Assembly (NCBI GenBank): GCA_905221605.1
Contig: CAJNDS010000258.1
Location: 400,001-464,000, forward strand
DNA from: Symbiodinium natans
Lineage: Eukaryota > Sar > Dinophyceae > Suessiales > Symbiodiniaceae
Length of the DNA stretch: 64,000 nt
Direction: 5' to 3'
Part shown: positions 35,832-47,600 of the stretch, piece by piece
Layout of the letters: each line of letters begins with the position of its first letter
How positions within the stretch are numbered: position 1 is the first letter of the stretch
Position numbers and translations under genes: made by a program
Notes under the pieces: model-generated
What the model was told of the DNA's origin: nothing
What the model saw: the letters and a program-made list of their open reading frames with translations, nothing else
The model's database searches: none

Positions 35832-37054
35832 ATGGCTCCCATGAAGGCGATGAAGGCGATGAAGGCAACCGGCCTACTGTTTCGTTCCGCCATTGTTTCT
35901 GTGCAAGAGGCAGGCTTCGTCTACAGTCTACAGCGCCCTGAATCCCGAAAGCGCCTACTGCCAGCGGTATGAGTTTTGTTAGGCCCCGAGGAATCGTAAG
36001 TTGCTGCTTGCAGGCCATGAAGGCTATGAAAGCCATGAAGGCCGGAATTGTGGTGGGGGCATGTACTTTCTACCAGGGTGCTGCTTCAAAAGCCCCAAAT
36101 CCCGAAAACACCAGCGGCTTTCTCCCAGTGACGTTCGTCAGATGGACCTCCGTGACATTGTTTGGGACCCTCCTTTGCCCCGAAGAAGGCCTTAATTTTC
36201 AACAAATTCTAGTATTGCCGTGGCCGGCCACGCGTCAAACGTGCCCCTCGACTTGCTGACAGGCCATGAAGGCGATGAAAGCCATGAAGGCGCGCGACCC
36301 TGTTTTATTTCCGTCATCAAGTTTGGCTTGCATTAGGAGGAAATGGGGGAGGTTTTCACGCTTTCGAGGTGAGCGTCAGTGAGCGCATAGCAAGTTTAGC
36401 GTAGTTTAGTTTAGCTACACAGTTTCGTGGTGAGAGAGAGCGGTCTTTTCGTACGATCTGTCGAAGCCTTGGCTACAGTGGCTACAGGCCATGAAGAAGA
36501 AGGCGGATGACGAGGAAGCTCCCGCGATGAAGAGCATGAAGGCAATGAAGGCCCACAGGGCACGGAACATCCATGCTGAACGGACTGCTTGCCGGGTTGT
36601 TGCAAAGAGTCACACGGAAGCGTTGGAGATTTCGTGACCTTCCCTGCATGGTGGCACATTCTTAGAGCATGCTGCGTTGATTCCTGCGATGCTGGGTTTG
36701 GGCCATCGCCCAACTTGACTGCAGCAGGCGATGAAGGCCATGAAGGCCATGAAGGCCTTTTTGCCGCGTTTTGGGCAGATTCATGTGGTCGACTTGGTCA
36801 CTGGGAGCCGCAACCATCCCAAGATAAAACGTTTTGAAATCTCGAAGCAACCCCCGCTGCGGCTTCCGCGCTCCGAACGGACTCCGATTGCAGGCGATGA
36901 AAGCCATGAAGGCCATGAAGGCTCTGCGACTTGAACGGCGTGCGCATTCCTGAAGTCATGCAACATCACGCAAAAACGGTCGAAGTTGCACGACTCTCAC
37001 TTGTTCAATAGTGGACGCCGCGTCTTGCCGCAGGCGATGAAGGCGATGAAGTGA
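35832..37054 (+). CDS. Ala-Met-Lys repeat protein, copy 2 (seven micro-exons, 74 aa)
   Basis: Tandem duplicate of the gene at 33421. Exons: 35832-35864, 36014-36040, 36263-36289, 36488-36550, 36728-36754, 36894-36920, 37034-37054. Exons 1-4, 6 and 7 encode the same residues as copy 1; exon 5 is one AMK shorter. Introns differ by substitutions and by indels that are not multiples of three. In introns 5 and 6 the two copies become almost unalignable immediately after ATGAAG|GC, which argues that the exons really end there and that the GC is a donor. Leader (35641-35831) and trailer (37055-37170) are also shared with copy 1. Confidence 0.7.
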
Positions 37055-37170
37055 GCAGTTTTGGCCCACGCGTTTCAAGGTGTTACGCTAGGTCCCTAGG
37101 GCCTGGCTCCCAGCGCACCGGAGGGCCCCTGTACAGGAAAAGCCACAGTCAAGTTACACATGCGCATTGT

Positions 37171-39620
37171 AGGGCATCTTTGCGAAACGGGGAACCATGC
37201 AACTGCACGAATGATGCTGCAGGCCCAGTGCAGAATGCTGAACATCGCCCCAAACCTCACAAAGGCACCCAAAGCCATTGCTGCTTCACGGTTCGGCTCA
37301 CCAGCCTGCAAACCATGAATTGCGAGACAACTTGGGGGCTTTCAGGGCGTTGAGCAGGAGCACCGCGAAGTTTCGCCTCGCCCCCTGCCATTTCGGTGCT
37401 CCAGCCAGGGAACCACCTACTACACCCTTTCGGGGCTCTCGCTTATAGGGGTGACGCGCCGGTGCAAATGCCACGAGGGATCATTCATTTTGCCTGTTGC
37501 CATGGCTCATGAGTGTCCTGGAGACAGTGTGGCTGGGCCTATTTGTTTTTTGCCCTTGGCACATGCTGCACGAAGGTAAAGGTGCTGCAGGCATTTTTTG
37601 GTTTGTGCCTTGTAGGATTTCTGCGTCCCGCGCGCGCTTGCGCTTCAGAACCGCCAGAAATTGCAGAAAGGCCGTAATGGCACGCCAAAATCCACAAGAT
37701 ACTCTGAGCACTGAACGGCACTGAAGCTCTCTAAACCAGTGAGCCTCCCAAAATGCCCGGGCACTGAAGGCAAGAGACCTTGTTTAAGCAGTTCCTCGGT
37801 GGCGCAAACCCTTCACGGCGACTTCCTGGTAAGGACCTGCTGTCTCTGGGCTTAGGGGCAGACTTTACTTGCTTGGAGCATGTGCAGTAGCTATCGGTCA
37901 TTTGCTTCAGGAGCACAGGGGTGTCCCGACACATCGGTGTTTGGGAGCCTCTGAATTAACTCCGCCCAGAGAGGAACCAGAAAAAATCCTTTCAAGCCGT
38001 TGGAAAGTCTGATCTTTCGAACTGTCCCCCCACTGTCCCCCCACAAGAAGTCACAAGAAAACCCCACTTCTCAGAGCCACTTCAGAGGAGGGCACGCAGC
38101 GCCGCCGTGTTGAGGATCTCCCATGGTGGCGCTACAACCGCGCCGCCGGGGCTGAGTTCAGGCTTCTGCTGCGGCTCTGGGGCTTGGGGCTCCTCCTAAG
38201 GCTAATGCCTCCATTTTTTATGTCCCATTCTCTCCCCCCACAAGGTTTCAGTCGATGCGCCGTATTCAGGCTTTTGGAGAAGGGCAGCCTGTAGCCGTAG
38301 TCCGACTCAGGCCTTGGCGCTTTGGTATTGTGAGTGGCTCGATACCTACTACGACAGCTCCTTGGCACAAGCCTGAGCTGAAAGAATCCTAGCAGCGCTC
38401 CCAAGGGTTTAGGGTTTAGGGTTTAGGGTTTAGGGTTTAGGGTTTAGGGTTTAGGGTTTAGGGTTTAGGGAACTTACGGTAGGTCTAGGCCTGAAGGTCA
38501 TCTCGTCTCTCGACCTGGAAGCATTTGCCGCGAATGTTCTGGGCCCGGTTGTACACTTCGAAGCCCGCCGAGCCACGCGCCAGCAGAAGTCTTCCGCTAA
38601 AGCCCGTTGAAACCTGAACACAGAATCCCAAGCCCATGGTTCCCCCGCCCTTTCATTCACTTAAGAAAATGATAAGACAGGTGGGGATGGCGCTTTCTTC
38701 TGGCGTGACGAGCTGACGCAGGTCCCTGATATGGCCCCTATTGTAAGCCTAATGGTCCCTATTGAATATTGTAAGGTACCAGCTCTTTAAGGGTGCGCCT
38801 TGTCTTCTCTAGGCTTCGCCTTTCAAGGGGTTGCCCTTTTGTTGGCCCTTCTCAAGTGGAGCCAACGGTTGAAGATCCCGATCTTGAGTGACCCTGTGCT
38901 TCTGTGCACCTGTCTGGAACTTTGTGGTTCACGGGCATGCTTCTCCTGCACCCTTGTAACATCTTGTAACGGACTGTTCAGACATCGGCTTCTTGGCAGC
39001 GTGCAAAGGTGTTAGGATGTGTTAGGTTTCGTGGAGTGGGGAGTCGCCTGAGAAGGCGTCAGGTAGGTAGGCTTTTTTCGAGCCAAAGCGATGGCAAGCT
39101 TGTGTGCAGAGTTGTTGTCAGCACTGACGCTGTCTTGCGGACTCAGCCGTTTCCCTGGCAGTATCCACAACAGGCATCAAGGGCTTGCGGAACGGTCTTG
39201 TGTTCGCCCCCCAAAGCCAACATCCCATATGTCTCTGGGCTTTCCATCGCCTGGGCGACATACACCCTGCAATCACGAAAAACACATCGCAGGCCTCGCC
39301 ACTTACCTCCCCTCCCGCTGCAAGGCCCTCACCTAAGCCCCCTGTCAAAGGCCTTCGAGAGCGCGGACATGGCAGAGGTGAAGGAGGCAGCGGAAAGGAT
39401 GCGACTGGAACTGCCGCTGGGCAGCAGTTTACAAGGGTTGGGCTTCTTTAGGGCCCAAAAACGTTCAGGGTCCACGGTTTTGGGTTCTGGCTTTGTCGGC
39501 CCTGTACATAAAATTTGACACGTGCAGTCGGAAATGATACAGAAGGATCGACTGCCTTGCAGACTTGGACCCCGTGACTTTGGGTATCCGTCGCATGCCA
39601 GGAAGACCTGGGGTGTGGAG
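37171..39620. other. No gene recognised
   Basis: Weak coding-like islands only: about 38500-38600 minus (SAGFEVYNRAQNIRGKCFQV) and 39358-39430 plus (ESADMAEVKEAAERMRLELP). Neither could be placed in a gene. Confidence 0.45.
38405..38469 (+). repeat. Interstitial telomeric tract (TTTAGGG)n
   Basis: Nine perfect heptamers, unique sequence on both sides. Confidence 0.97.
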
Positions 39621-39622
39621 GC

Positions 39623-39762
39623 ACCCTAAACCCTAAACCCTAAACCCCAAACCCTAAACCCTAAACCCTAAACCCTAAACCCTAAACCCTAAACCCTAAA
39701 CCCTAAACCCTAAACCCTAAACCCTAAACCCTAAACCCTAAACCCTAAACCCTAAACCCTAG
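39623..39762 (-). repeat. Interstitial telomeric tract (CCCTAAA)n
   Basis: About 19 heptamers with one CCCCAAA variant; the longest perfect tract in the window. Confidence 0.97.
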
Positions 39763-39884
39763 GAAGGAAGCGCCCTAAGTTGAGAGGGCCTTCTTCTGAG
39801 GCCCCGTGAAGGGCCAGACACTGGCGAGCCGGAGGAGGCTGAGGAGGCCCCACCCCCTCCCCTACGTGCCCGATACAATCCTAG

Positions 39885-40195
39885 AATATATACATATATA
39901 TAATATCATATCATATATAATATATAATGTATAATATAATATAATATCATATCATATATAACATATAACATATAACATATAACATATAACATATAACATA
40001 TAACATATAACATATAACATATAACATATAACATATAACATCTAATATATAATATATAATATATCATATATAATGTATAATGTATAATGTATAATAAATA
40101 ATTATATATAATATATAATAAAAGAAAATATAAGAGAATATGATAGTATAGTATAGTCTAGCATAGTACATTATACTCTATATATATATATAATA
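39885..40195. repeat. AT minisatellite, (ATATAACAT)n
   Basis: ATATAACAT nonamer repeated about a dozen times around 39955-40045, embedded in ATATAAT-type sequence. Confidence 0.93.
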
Positions 40196-40439
40196 TGTAC
40201 ATACAGGTGCTGGCTGGGATGGATCGTGGAAGGTCGGGAAAAGGTAGGAAGACTGCAACACCTCGAGAATCAAAAGTAGTTCTCTTTACATCAAGTTTGC
40301 GCTTCCTTCTGACTTTGAGAAAGTTTCACGCAACAAGCCGGGAACGCCTCCAGCATCCTCCAGCAGGATGTAGGATGTAGGTCGACGGATGTTGTACTTT
40401 TGGCTGGCGCCCAAGAAGCTCCTACAAGTACCCTCGATA

Positions 40440-41185
40440 CCGAAAATTAATGAATAAAAGACAATTTAATTTGGACGTAAGTTAATGTCCTACTTTATTG
40501 GGGAAAAGATATTTTTCCTAAAAAGTCATGAAAGATCAAATATGAGAGAAACTCTATGGTATTAATGTTCGCTTCGCTGATGCATTTCTTAAGTTACAAA
40601 TGAAGGAAGCGAATGAATAGTTGTAGTGGATTTCTTGTGCTCCCTTGTGCGCTAGTATCTCCATTGTTTAGTCCTTTAAGGGTGCATTTGAATTATAAGT
40701 TTTTTGTCCTAAAGTTTCATGAGAGCTACAGTATATTAATTGATAATGGCGAAGGAAACGTGAACCGCCAATAATGAAGAGAACTACCCCCGTGAATGGA
40801 GAATCCAGTTAAAAGTTGTATCATCTTCGTGGACCACGTGAACGAGAAGATAAAGAGAACTCAAATTGATATGAACACAAACCCAATGAATCTAGCGAAT
40901 AAGAAAGAAAAAGAAAAGATACAAATAGAGTTCATTTCACTTCCTAATAGTCGTATTTCTAACCAAAGGAAAAGAGAAAGCAACAAGGATGTAGTGTTTT
41001 TATGGGCCGTGTCTTCCTTGCATGACAGATTGCAAGGATAGAAGAGGGGAAATAAAGATACTAGTATTAGTGCTCACTTTATGAGCCAGATGGATTCCTT
41101 GTGAAGAGATAAATGAAAACAATAGAGTGAATTTTAAAGAGAGCACACGACATTCCATAAAATATGATTCATCTCGTGCTTTTAT
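40440..41185. other. AT-rich island of unknown origin
   Basis: About 740 bp that is much richer in A/T than its neighbours and not simple repeat. The plus strand has one open frame of 81 residues (40796-41041, MENPVKSCIIFVDHVNEKIK...) rich in Lys, Asn and Ile, unlike any other frame here. No similarity recognised. It could be organelle-derived or foreign DNA. Confidence 0.4.
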
Positions 41186-41949
41186 AAACCCTAAGCCCTA
41201 AACCCTAAACCCTAAAACCCTAAACCCTACACATTTAAGCGCAACGGAAGACGTGACTTGGAGGCGGATGGCGTTGCGGATGGGGTCGTGACTGAGCCCG
41301 GATCCACCCAAGCTGCTGGGCCCAGGTGCACTGCAGTCTCTGCAATCTCTTTGGAATCTTCAAGAGTTTTGGCGGGGTTGTGTGTGTGTTTAGGTTCATA
41401 GTGCTTCATAGCAGGGACATCCCAACATAGCTGCCGATGTGGGGGAAACGTCCGCAGCTACTGCAGGCCTCCAGCGCGGGAGGCCGGACTGTGCCCAGCA
41501 GATGTGTTGCAAGTGTCAAAGACCACCCGAATGGCTAGTCATGAGGGCAAGGAGGGCAAAGGCTCATGAGACTCCCTTGTGTTCCAATGCTTTTCAGGGT
41601 GCCAAATGCCACTCGCATGCGTGACTTGCACTCCCGGATTTGGATGGCAAAGTCGTGGGGCAAAATGCACGTTTGCAGGTTCTTTCTCCTGAGACCGGGG
41701 AGGATGGCGACTGGCATGTGCCGCGGCAGCCACGAGAGTTGGGGGAGTGTATTTCAGTGCAGTAAGAAGCCGACTCCTCAGCTCACCTTCGACTACCTGA
41801 GTCGAGGGAGCATGTTTACAAGGTACAGTTACCCCTGGCTAATGTGATTCGTCTCATGTCTTGCATCGAGGGCAACGTAAGACATGATGATCGCGCAGCA
41901 TAAGTTGCACCTATAATGGCCAGGATGTTATGTGGCAATTTTAGTGGGC

Positions 41950-42080
41950 TTTCCGAGTTGATAAAGTTTGAGTCGGCAGTACTCCTTGAAATAATGCGGG
42001 AGGTCGCTGCCTTGACGAACCTGTCAGAGGAGGAGGCCGGAGTGTTGGCAGAACAGTTGCGCTTTGAACTTCAGAACTTC
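41950..42080 (+). CDS. Candidate exon, unknown product
   Basis: Encodes LIKFESAVLLEIMREVAALT then NLSEEEAGVLAEQLRFELQN, an acidic helical segment with protein-like composition, on the plus strand. No family recognised and no neighbouring exon joined. Confidence 0.3.
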
Positions 42081-42139
42081 GCAGGGTGCGAGCCTGGGCT
42101 ACCACGCCAACAGTCCAAAGGTCCAAACCGAATCTGAGA

Positions 42140-44650
42140 AGGCGACCAACTTCTGATAAACGAAGGCTAAGAGCGCCAAAATTCTTCCCGCCTGGAGGAG
42201 CTTTGGACGGATGCGGGTCAAGGCAACTTTACACATTGGGCAGCGGAGGCCGGCCTTTGCTCGAGCTCAGTGTGGAACGTCGGTCTCAACATGGCACGTC
42301 CAAGGAAAGAAGAGCCTTTTGGAAAGGCCATCTTCTGTAGCATCTGCCATCTCCGAAAACCCAAAACCCTAAACCCTAAGCCGCACTGTGAGAGGTGTCT
42401 TCCTCCCAGTCCAACTTGGGGATTTCTCGAAAAAAGAATCCCCGAAGCAAAACGCCCTGCCCTCCCGCCTTTCAAGCCACAAAGCCCAGACAGGTGGGTC
42501 GCATGTTTCTGTGGTCGGAGCAGACCGGTGTGCTTTACGCATCTGGGCCTGCAAGGGGTCGGGACAGCATTGGGAGCCCGGCTGGGGTTAAGTTTCGGGT
42601 TTAGGGCCAGTTTAGGGCTGCTAGGGCTTACGGTTTTGGGCTGCTAGGGTTTAGGGTTTGCAAGGTTTAGGGCTGCTAGGGTTGAGGATCGGCTTCTGGT
42701 GCTGCAGTTGCAGCTTGGTCCAGGTGCGTTCACAGAGACGTCCCTTTCAACGACGAGGTTCCCCTTTGGCTGCTAGGGGTTAAACACACCAAGTGGAGCC
42801 TCTGGCTTCCGCTTCTAGACGAGCTTTGCCACCCCAAAGTACCAGCCATGGCCATGGGGAACTCAGCTCATCAGGGCCTGGAGGGAAGAAACTTGGTGAA
42901 CTGGCGTATCTGGCTGTCCTGCGTGAGGCAGTGACAGCGAGGTGCTCGCAAAGTAGTATCCATGCTTTGCTACCTCCTTGCTGCAATGATGGCGTTACAC
43001 CCCTGCGCCCCATGGAGCCAAAAACTCTGAAACACCCAGGGCGTGCGTCTGTCCGGAGCCTCCGAGGGCAGGGCCGCAGACCCTTTCCCAGCTACTTTGA
43101 CCATCACATAATTACACTCGCCAATTCTTCCTGGCATCACACTTTGTCAGATCGAGCCAGTGCTGGGGCTGTTTGATTCTGCCGTCGTGGCCCACGCAAC
43201 GACCTGCGAACCATCTTCCACATGCTCGTCTCTTAAATTTCTGAGTGAGAGGGCATTTACACATTTGTTAGCTGGACAGTAGTCCCTTTCGTGTTCTTCT
43301 CGGCTGCCTGCATCCGTCTCCTGTCAGGGCAAGCTGCACATGACTGCTCCCATATTCCGGAGCGCGCAGCTTCCCGTTCGTGATGTGGAATTGGGGGGGG
43401 GGTTTCTCCTTCTGCCTCTCCTTCTGCCAGCAGCACAAGGAGTTTCGTCACGGGTCTTGTGCACACCAGACTTCGCAGAGGAGACCCAAGCAAAGCTGGG
43501 GGGCCCTTTCACAAGCTCCTCCGGGGCCTCCGAATCACACTGCTGGACGCTTTTGTTTTCTAGGGACTCCACGAGCCCGAAGGGACACGGGTTTGCTCCA
43601 GGAGTCTGTGCAGGAGTGAACATGGTTTCTTGGTGGAGCAGATGAATCCAGGGTGGAGAGGCTCTGGGATTTTCAAATCTGCTAGAACGTCAGGGGTACC
43701 TTCAGAATCACCTCCCAACTCGACCTACAAATCCGGCTCTCCCCCCAAAACGGCTTCCCTCTGCGGGTCCTGTATATGAGGGGGGCATGCCCTGGGGGGC
43801 ATCAGATGGGTCAACCCAGCCAGGATGTTTGGGCCATCCCTAGGGTCGACATCCCCAGACACCCTTGGAAAACAGCTTGCTTTCCATTGCATTGGGTCGG
43901 GGTCTTCCCCGAGAGATGCTGGGTGCCTGAATTTCCACGCTTGCGTGTTCTGCCTGGCTTTTTCCTAGCAGGAGCTGCAAAGAAGCACAACATAGTGACG
44001 AGCCAGATTATTCGCAGCTGGAAGTGAGATCTACCAAGCTGCCTCCGACTGTAGATGGCGGTGCTAAGGAATACTTCTCTGGACAAAGCTCCAGGCCAGC
44101 TGCAAATCACTGGAAGGATTGAGGGGGGCTTTTGGTTCGGAATCCTCATGGCGTCCACCGAGCCTGAAGACGCAGCTGAATTCAAAGCAAGCCCTAAACA
44201 TAAACTTCCCTGCTGGAGGCCTTTGGAGGCCTTTGAAACGAGATTCCAGAACCCCCTGGCAGCAGAAAGCTAACAAGCCATTTCAGAGAATGCACGCGAT
44301 GCACGCGTAATGCCACAGCAAAGCATCCTATACATCCCCGATGTTAAAGAAGCAGCTGGACATGGCAAGGAGACGCTCAAGGCCTCAAAATTGATTTTGG
44401 ACCCTGAACCCTAACCCCTATGAACCCTAAATCCTATAAACCCTAAACGCCGAACCTGTCACTGCTTTCCACAGTTCAGCGGCCTCGCCTCCGCGATACG
44501 AGGCCGCGGTTTCTGGTCTTGTGGGCGATGATGCTTTCTTCAACTGGGTTTAGGGTTTAGGGTTTAGGGTTTAGGGCTTTAGAGGGCTTTAAAGGGCTTT
44601 TTTGTGAGAATCAAAAGAGACTTCTGGTCTTTTGTGGACGTCGAGTGATC
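42140..44650. other. No gene recognised
   Basis: Telomeric-like tracts at 42595, 44402 and 44547 and a plus-strand coding-like stretch near 44060-44190 (LRNTSLDKAPGQLQITGRIE). No gene can be supported. Confidence 0.45.
42595..42684 (+). repeat. Degenerate telomeric-like tract
   Basis: TTTAGGG words interleaved with a GGCTGCTAGGG variant; smaller tracts also at 41186-41230, 44402-44451 and 44547-44580. Confidence 0.8.
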
Positions 44651-44651
44651 C

Positions 44652-47600
44652 TGTTGATGGACGAAATCCTGCATCATTTTTATCATGCAGCTCATCCCTT
44701 CCAAACCCTGAATCTTAACATTGCCGTCCTTGCAATGCTTCGAAAGTGCATGTGTGTGAATGACCGAAATCCTGCATCACCCATATGCGCACGCAACATT
44801 GAGACGGGTGCGGGGAGCTCGATTACCAACCGTCGCGCACGTGTAACGCAGGGGGTCATGCAAGATTTTGTCCATCCACAGTCTCGGACTAGATAATTGA
44901 CTGACTTGTTGGCAAGAGTTGTTGCTGGAATGGCTTTTGGGAAGATTGTCGGAGAATGGCCTTTGGGAAGAATGTCGGAGATGTACTTTTTGCAGCTTCA
45001 AGCTCCTCTTTCTCGGGTGTGGCCAAGCACCAAAGAGCAGAAATGTCGCGTTTTTCAAGTTTCAAATTCGTTTCTGTAGTTTCAAATTAGTTTCAAAATA
45101 GTTTCAAAATCCAGTTGCAAAATCGCTGTTAAGGGGAAACTGCATTTTCCTACGTGCGATTCAAAAAATGAAGGAATCTCAGAGATTCCTGGTTTTCAAA
45201 AAGCGCGGACAGAAATTGCAGTTCCCCCTTAACAGCGATTTTGCAACTGGATTTTGAAACTAATTTGAAACTGACTGGAAACTAATTTGAAACTATGGAA
45301 ACAATTTGAAACTTGAAAAATACCACATTCCGGACTTTCTGCCCCATCCTGGCCCCTCACATACGGCCCTCAGTTGACTTTGGTCAGCCGTGACTAGAGA
45401 CCAGAGTTTCCGAAAACTTGCAAGTCTCCAGACTGTCTCGGACAAGATAATTGACTGACTTGTTGGCAAGAGTTGTTGCTGGAATGGCTTTTGGGAAGAT
45501 TGTCGGAGAATGGCCTTTGGGAAGAATGTCGGAGATGTACTTTTTGCAGCTTCAAGCTCCTCTTTCTCGGGTGTGGCCAAGCACCAAAGAGCAGAAATGT
45601 CGCGTTTTTCAAGTTTCAAATTCGTTTCTGTAGTTTCAAATTAGTTTCAAAATAGTTTCAAAATCCAGTTGCAAAATCGCTGTTAAGGGGAAACTGCATT
45701 TTCCTACGTGCGATTCAAAAAATGAAGGAATCTCAGAGATTCCTGGTTTTCAAAAAGCGCGGACAGAAATTTGCAGTTCCCCCTTAACAGCGATTTTGCA
45801 ACTGGATTTTGAAACTAATTTGAAACTGACTGGAAACTAATTTGAAACTATGGAAACAATTTGAAACTTGAAAAATACCACATTCCGGACTTTCTGCCCC
45901 ATCCTGGCCCCTCACATACGGCCCTCAGTTGACTTTGGTCAGCCGTGACTAGAGACCAGAGTTTCCGAAAACTTGCAAGTCTCCAGACAGTCTCGGACTA
46001 GATAATTGACTGACTTGTTGGCAAGAGTTGTTGCTGGAATGGCTTTTGGGAAGATTGTCGGAGAATGGCCTTTGGGAAGAATGTCGGAGATGTACTTTTT
46101 GCAGCTTCAAGCTCCTCTTTCTCGGGTGTGGCCAAGCACCAAAGAGCAGAAATGTCGCGTTTTTCAAGTTTCAAATTCGTTTCTGTAGTTTCAAATTAGT
46201 TTCAAAATAGTTTCAAAATCCAGTTGCAAAATCGCTGTTAAGGGGAAACTGGATTTTCCTACGTGCGATTCAAAAAATGAAGGAATCTCAGAGATTCCTG
46301 GTTTTCAAAAAGCGCGGACAGAAATTGCAGTTCCCCCTTAACAGCGATTTTGAAACTAATTTGAAACTGACTGGAAACTAATTTGAAACTATGGAAACAA
46401 TTTGAAACTTGAAAAATACCACATTCCGGACTTTCTGCCCCATCCTGGCCCCTCACATACGGCCCTCAGTTGACTTTGGTCAGCCGTGACTAGAGACCAG
46501 AGTTTCCGAAAACTTGCAAGTCTCCAGACTGTCTCGGACTAGATAATTGACTGACTTGTTGGCAAGAGTTGTTGCTGGAATGGCTTTTGGGAAGATTGTC
46601 GGAGAATGGCCTTTGGGAAGAATGTCGGAGATGTACTTTTTGCAGCTTCAAGCTCCTCTTTCTCGGGTGTGGCCAAGCACCAAAGAGCAGAAATGTCGCG
46701 TTTTTCAAGTTTCAAATTCGTTTCTGTAGTTTCAAATTAGTTTCAAAATAGTTTCAAAATCCAGTTGCAAAATCGCTGTTAAGGGGAAACTGGATTTTCC
46801 TACGTGCGATTCAAAAAATGAAGGAATCTCAGAGATTCCTGGTTTTCAAAAAGCGCGGACAGAAATTGCAGTTCCCCCTTAACAGCGATTTTGCAACTGG
46901 ATTTTGAAACTAATTTGAAACTGACTGGAAACTAATTTGAAACTATGGAAACAATTTGAAACTTGAAAAATACCACATTCCGGACTTTCTGCCCCATCCT
47001 GGCCCCTCACATACGGCCCTCAGTTGACTTTGGTCAGCCGTGACTAGAGACCAGAGTTTCCGAAAACTTGCAAGTCTCCAGACTGTCTCGGACAAGATAA
47101 TTGACTGACTTGTTGGCAAGAGTTGTTGCTGGAATGGCTTTTGGGAAGATTGTCGGAGAATGGCCTTTGGGAAGAATGTCGGAGATGTACTTTTTGCAGC
47201 TTCAAGCTCCTCTTTTCTCGGGTGTGGCCAAGCACCAAAGAGCAGAAATGTCGCGTTTTTCAAGTTTCAAATTCGTTTCTGTAGTTTCAAATTAGTTTCA
47301 AAATAGTTTCAAAATCCAGTTGCAAAATCGCTGTTAAGGGGAAACTGGATTTTCCTACGTGCGATTCAAAAAATGAAGGAATCTCAGAGATTCCTGGTTT
47401 TCAAAAAGCGCGGACAGAAATTGCAGTTCCCCCTTAACAGCGATTTTGCAACTGGATTTTGAAACTAATTTGAAACTGACTGGAAACTAATTTGAAACTA
47501 TGGAAACAATTTGAAACTTGAAAAATACCACATTCCGGACTTTCTGCCCCATCCTGGCCCCTCACATACGGCCCTCAGTTGACTTTGGTCAGCCGTGACT

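Larger units (their letters stand above)
33235..37170 (+). repeat. 2.4-kb tandem segmental duplication
   Basis: The leader (from TTCGTGCAAGGGAACGTATA), gene and trailer at 33235-34920 recur at 35644-37170, offset about 2,410 bp. Leader and introns 1-4 stay close to identical, while introns 5 and 6 diverge strongly. The GT microsatellite is part of the duplicated block. Confidence 0.95.

Noticed and set aside
34740-35972. Long open frames (280-324 residues) of Cys/Val/Gly or His/Thr/Pro
   Set aside because: They are translations of the GT microsatellite; period-7 and period-8 repeats stay open in many frames.
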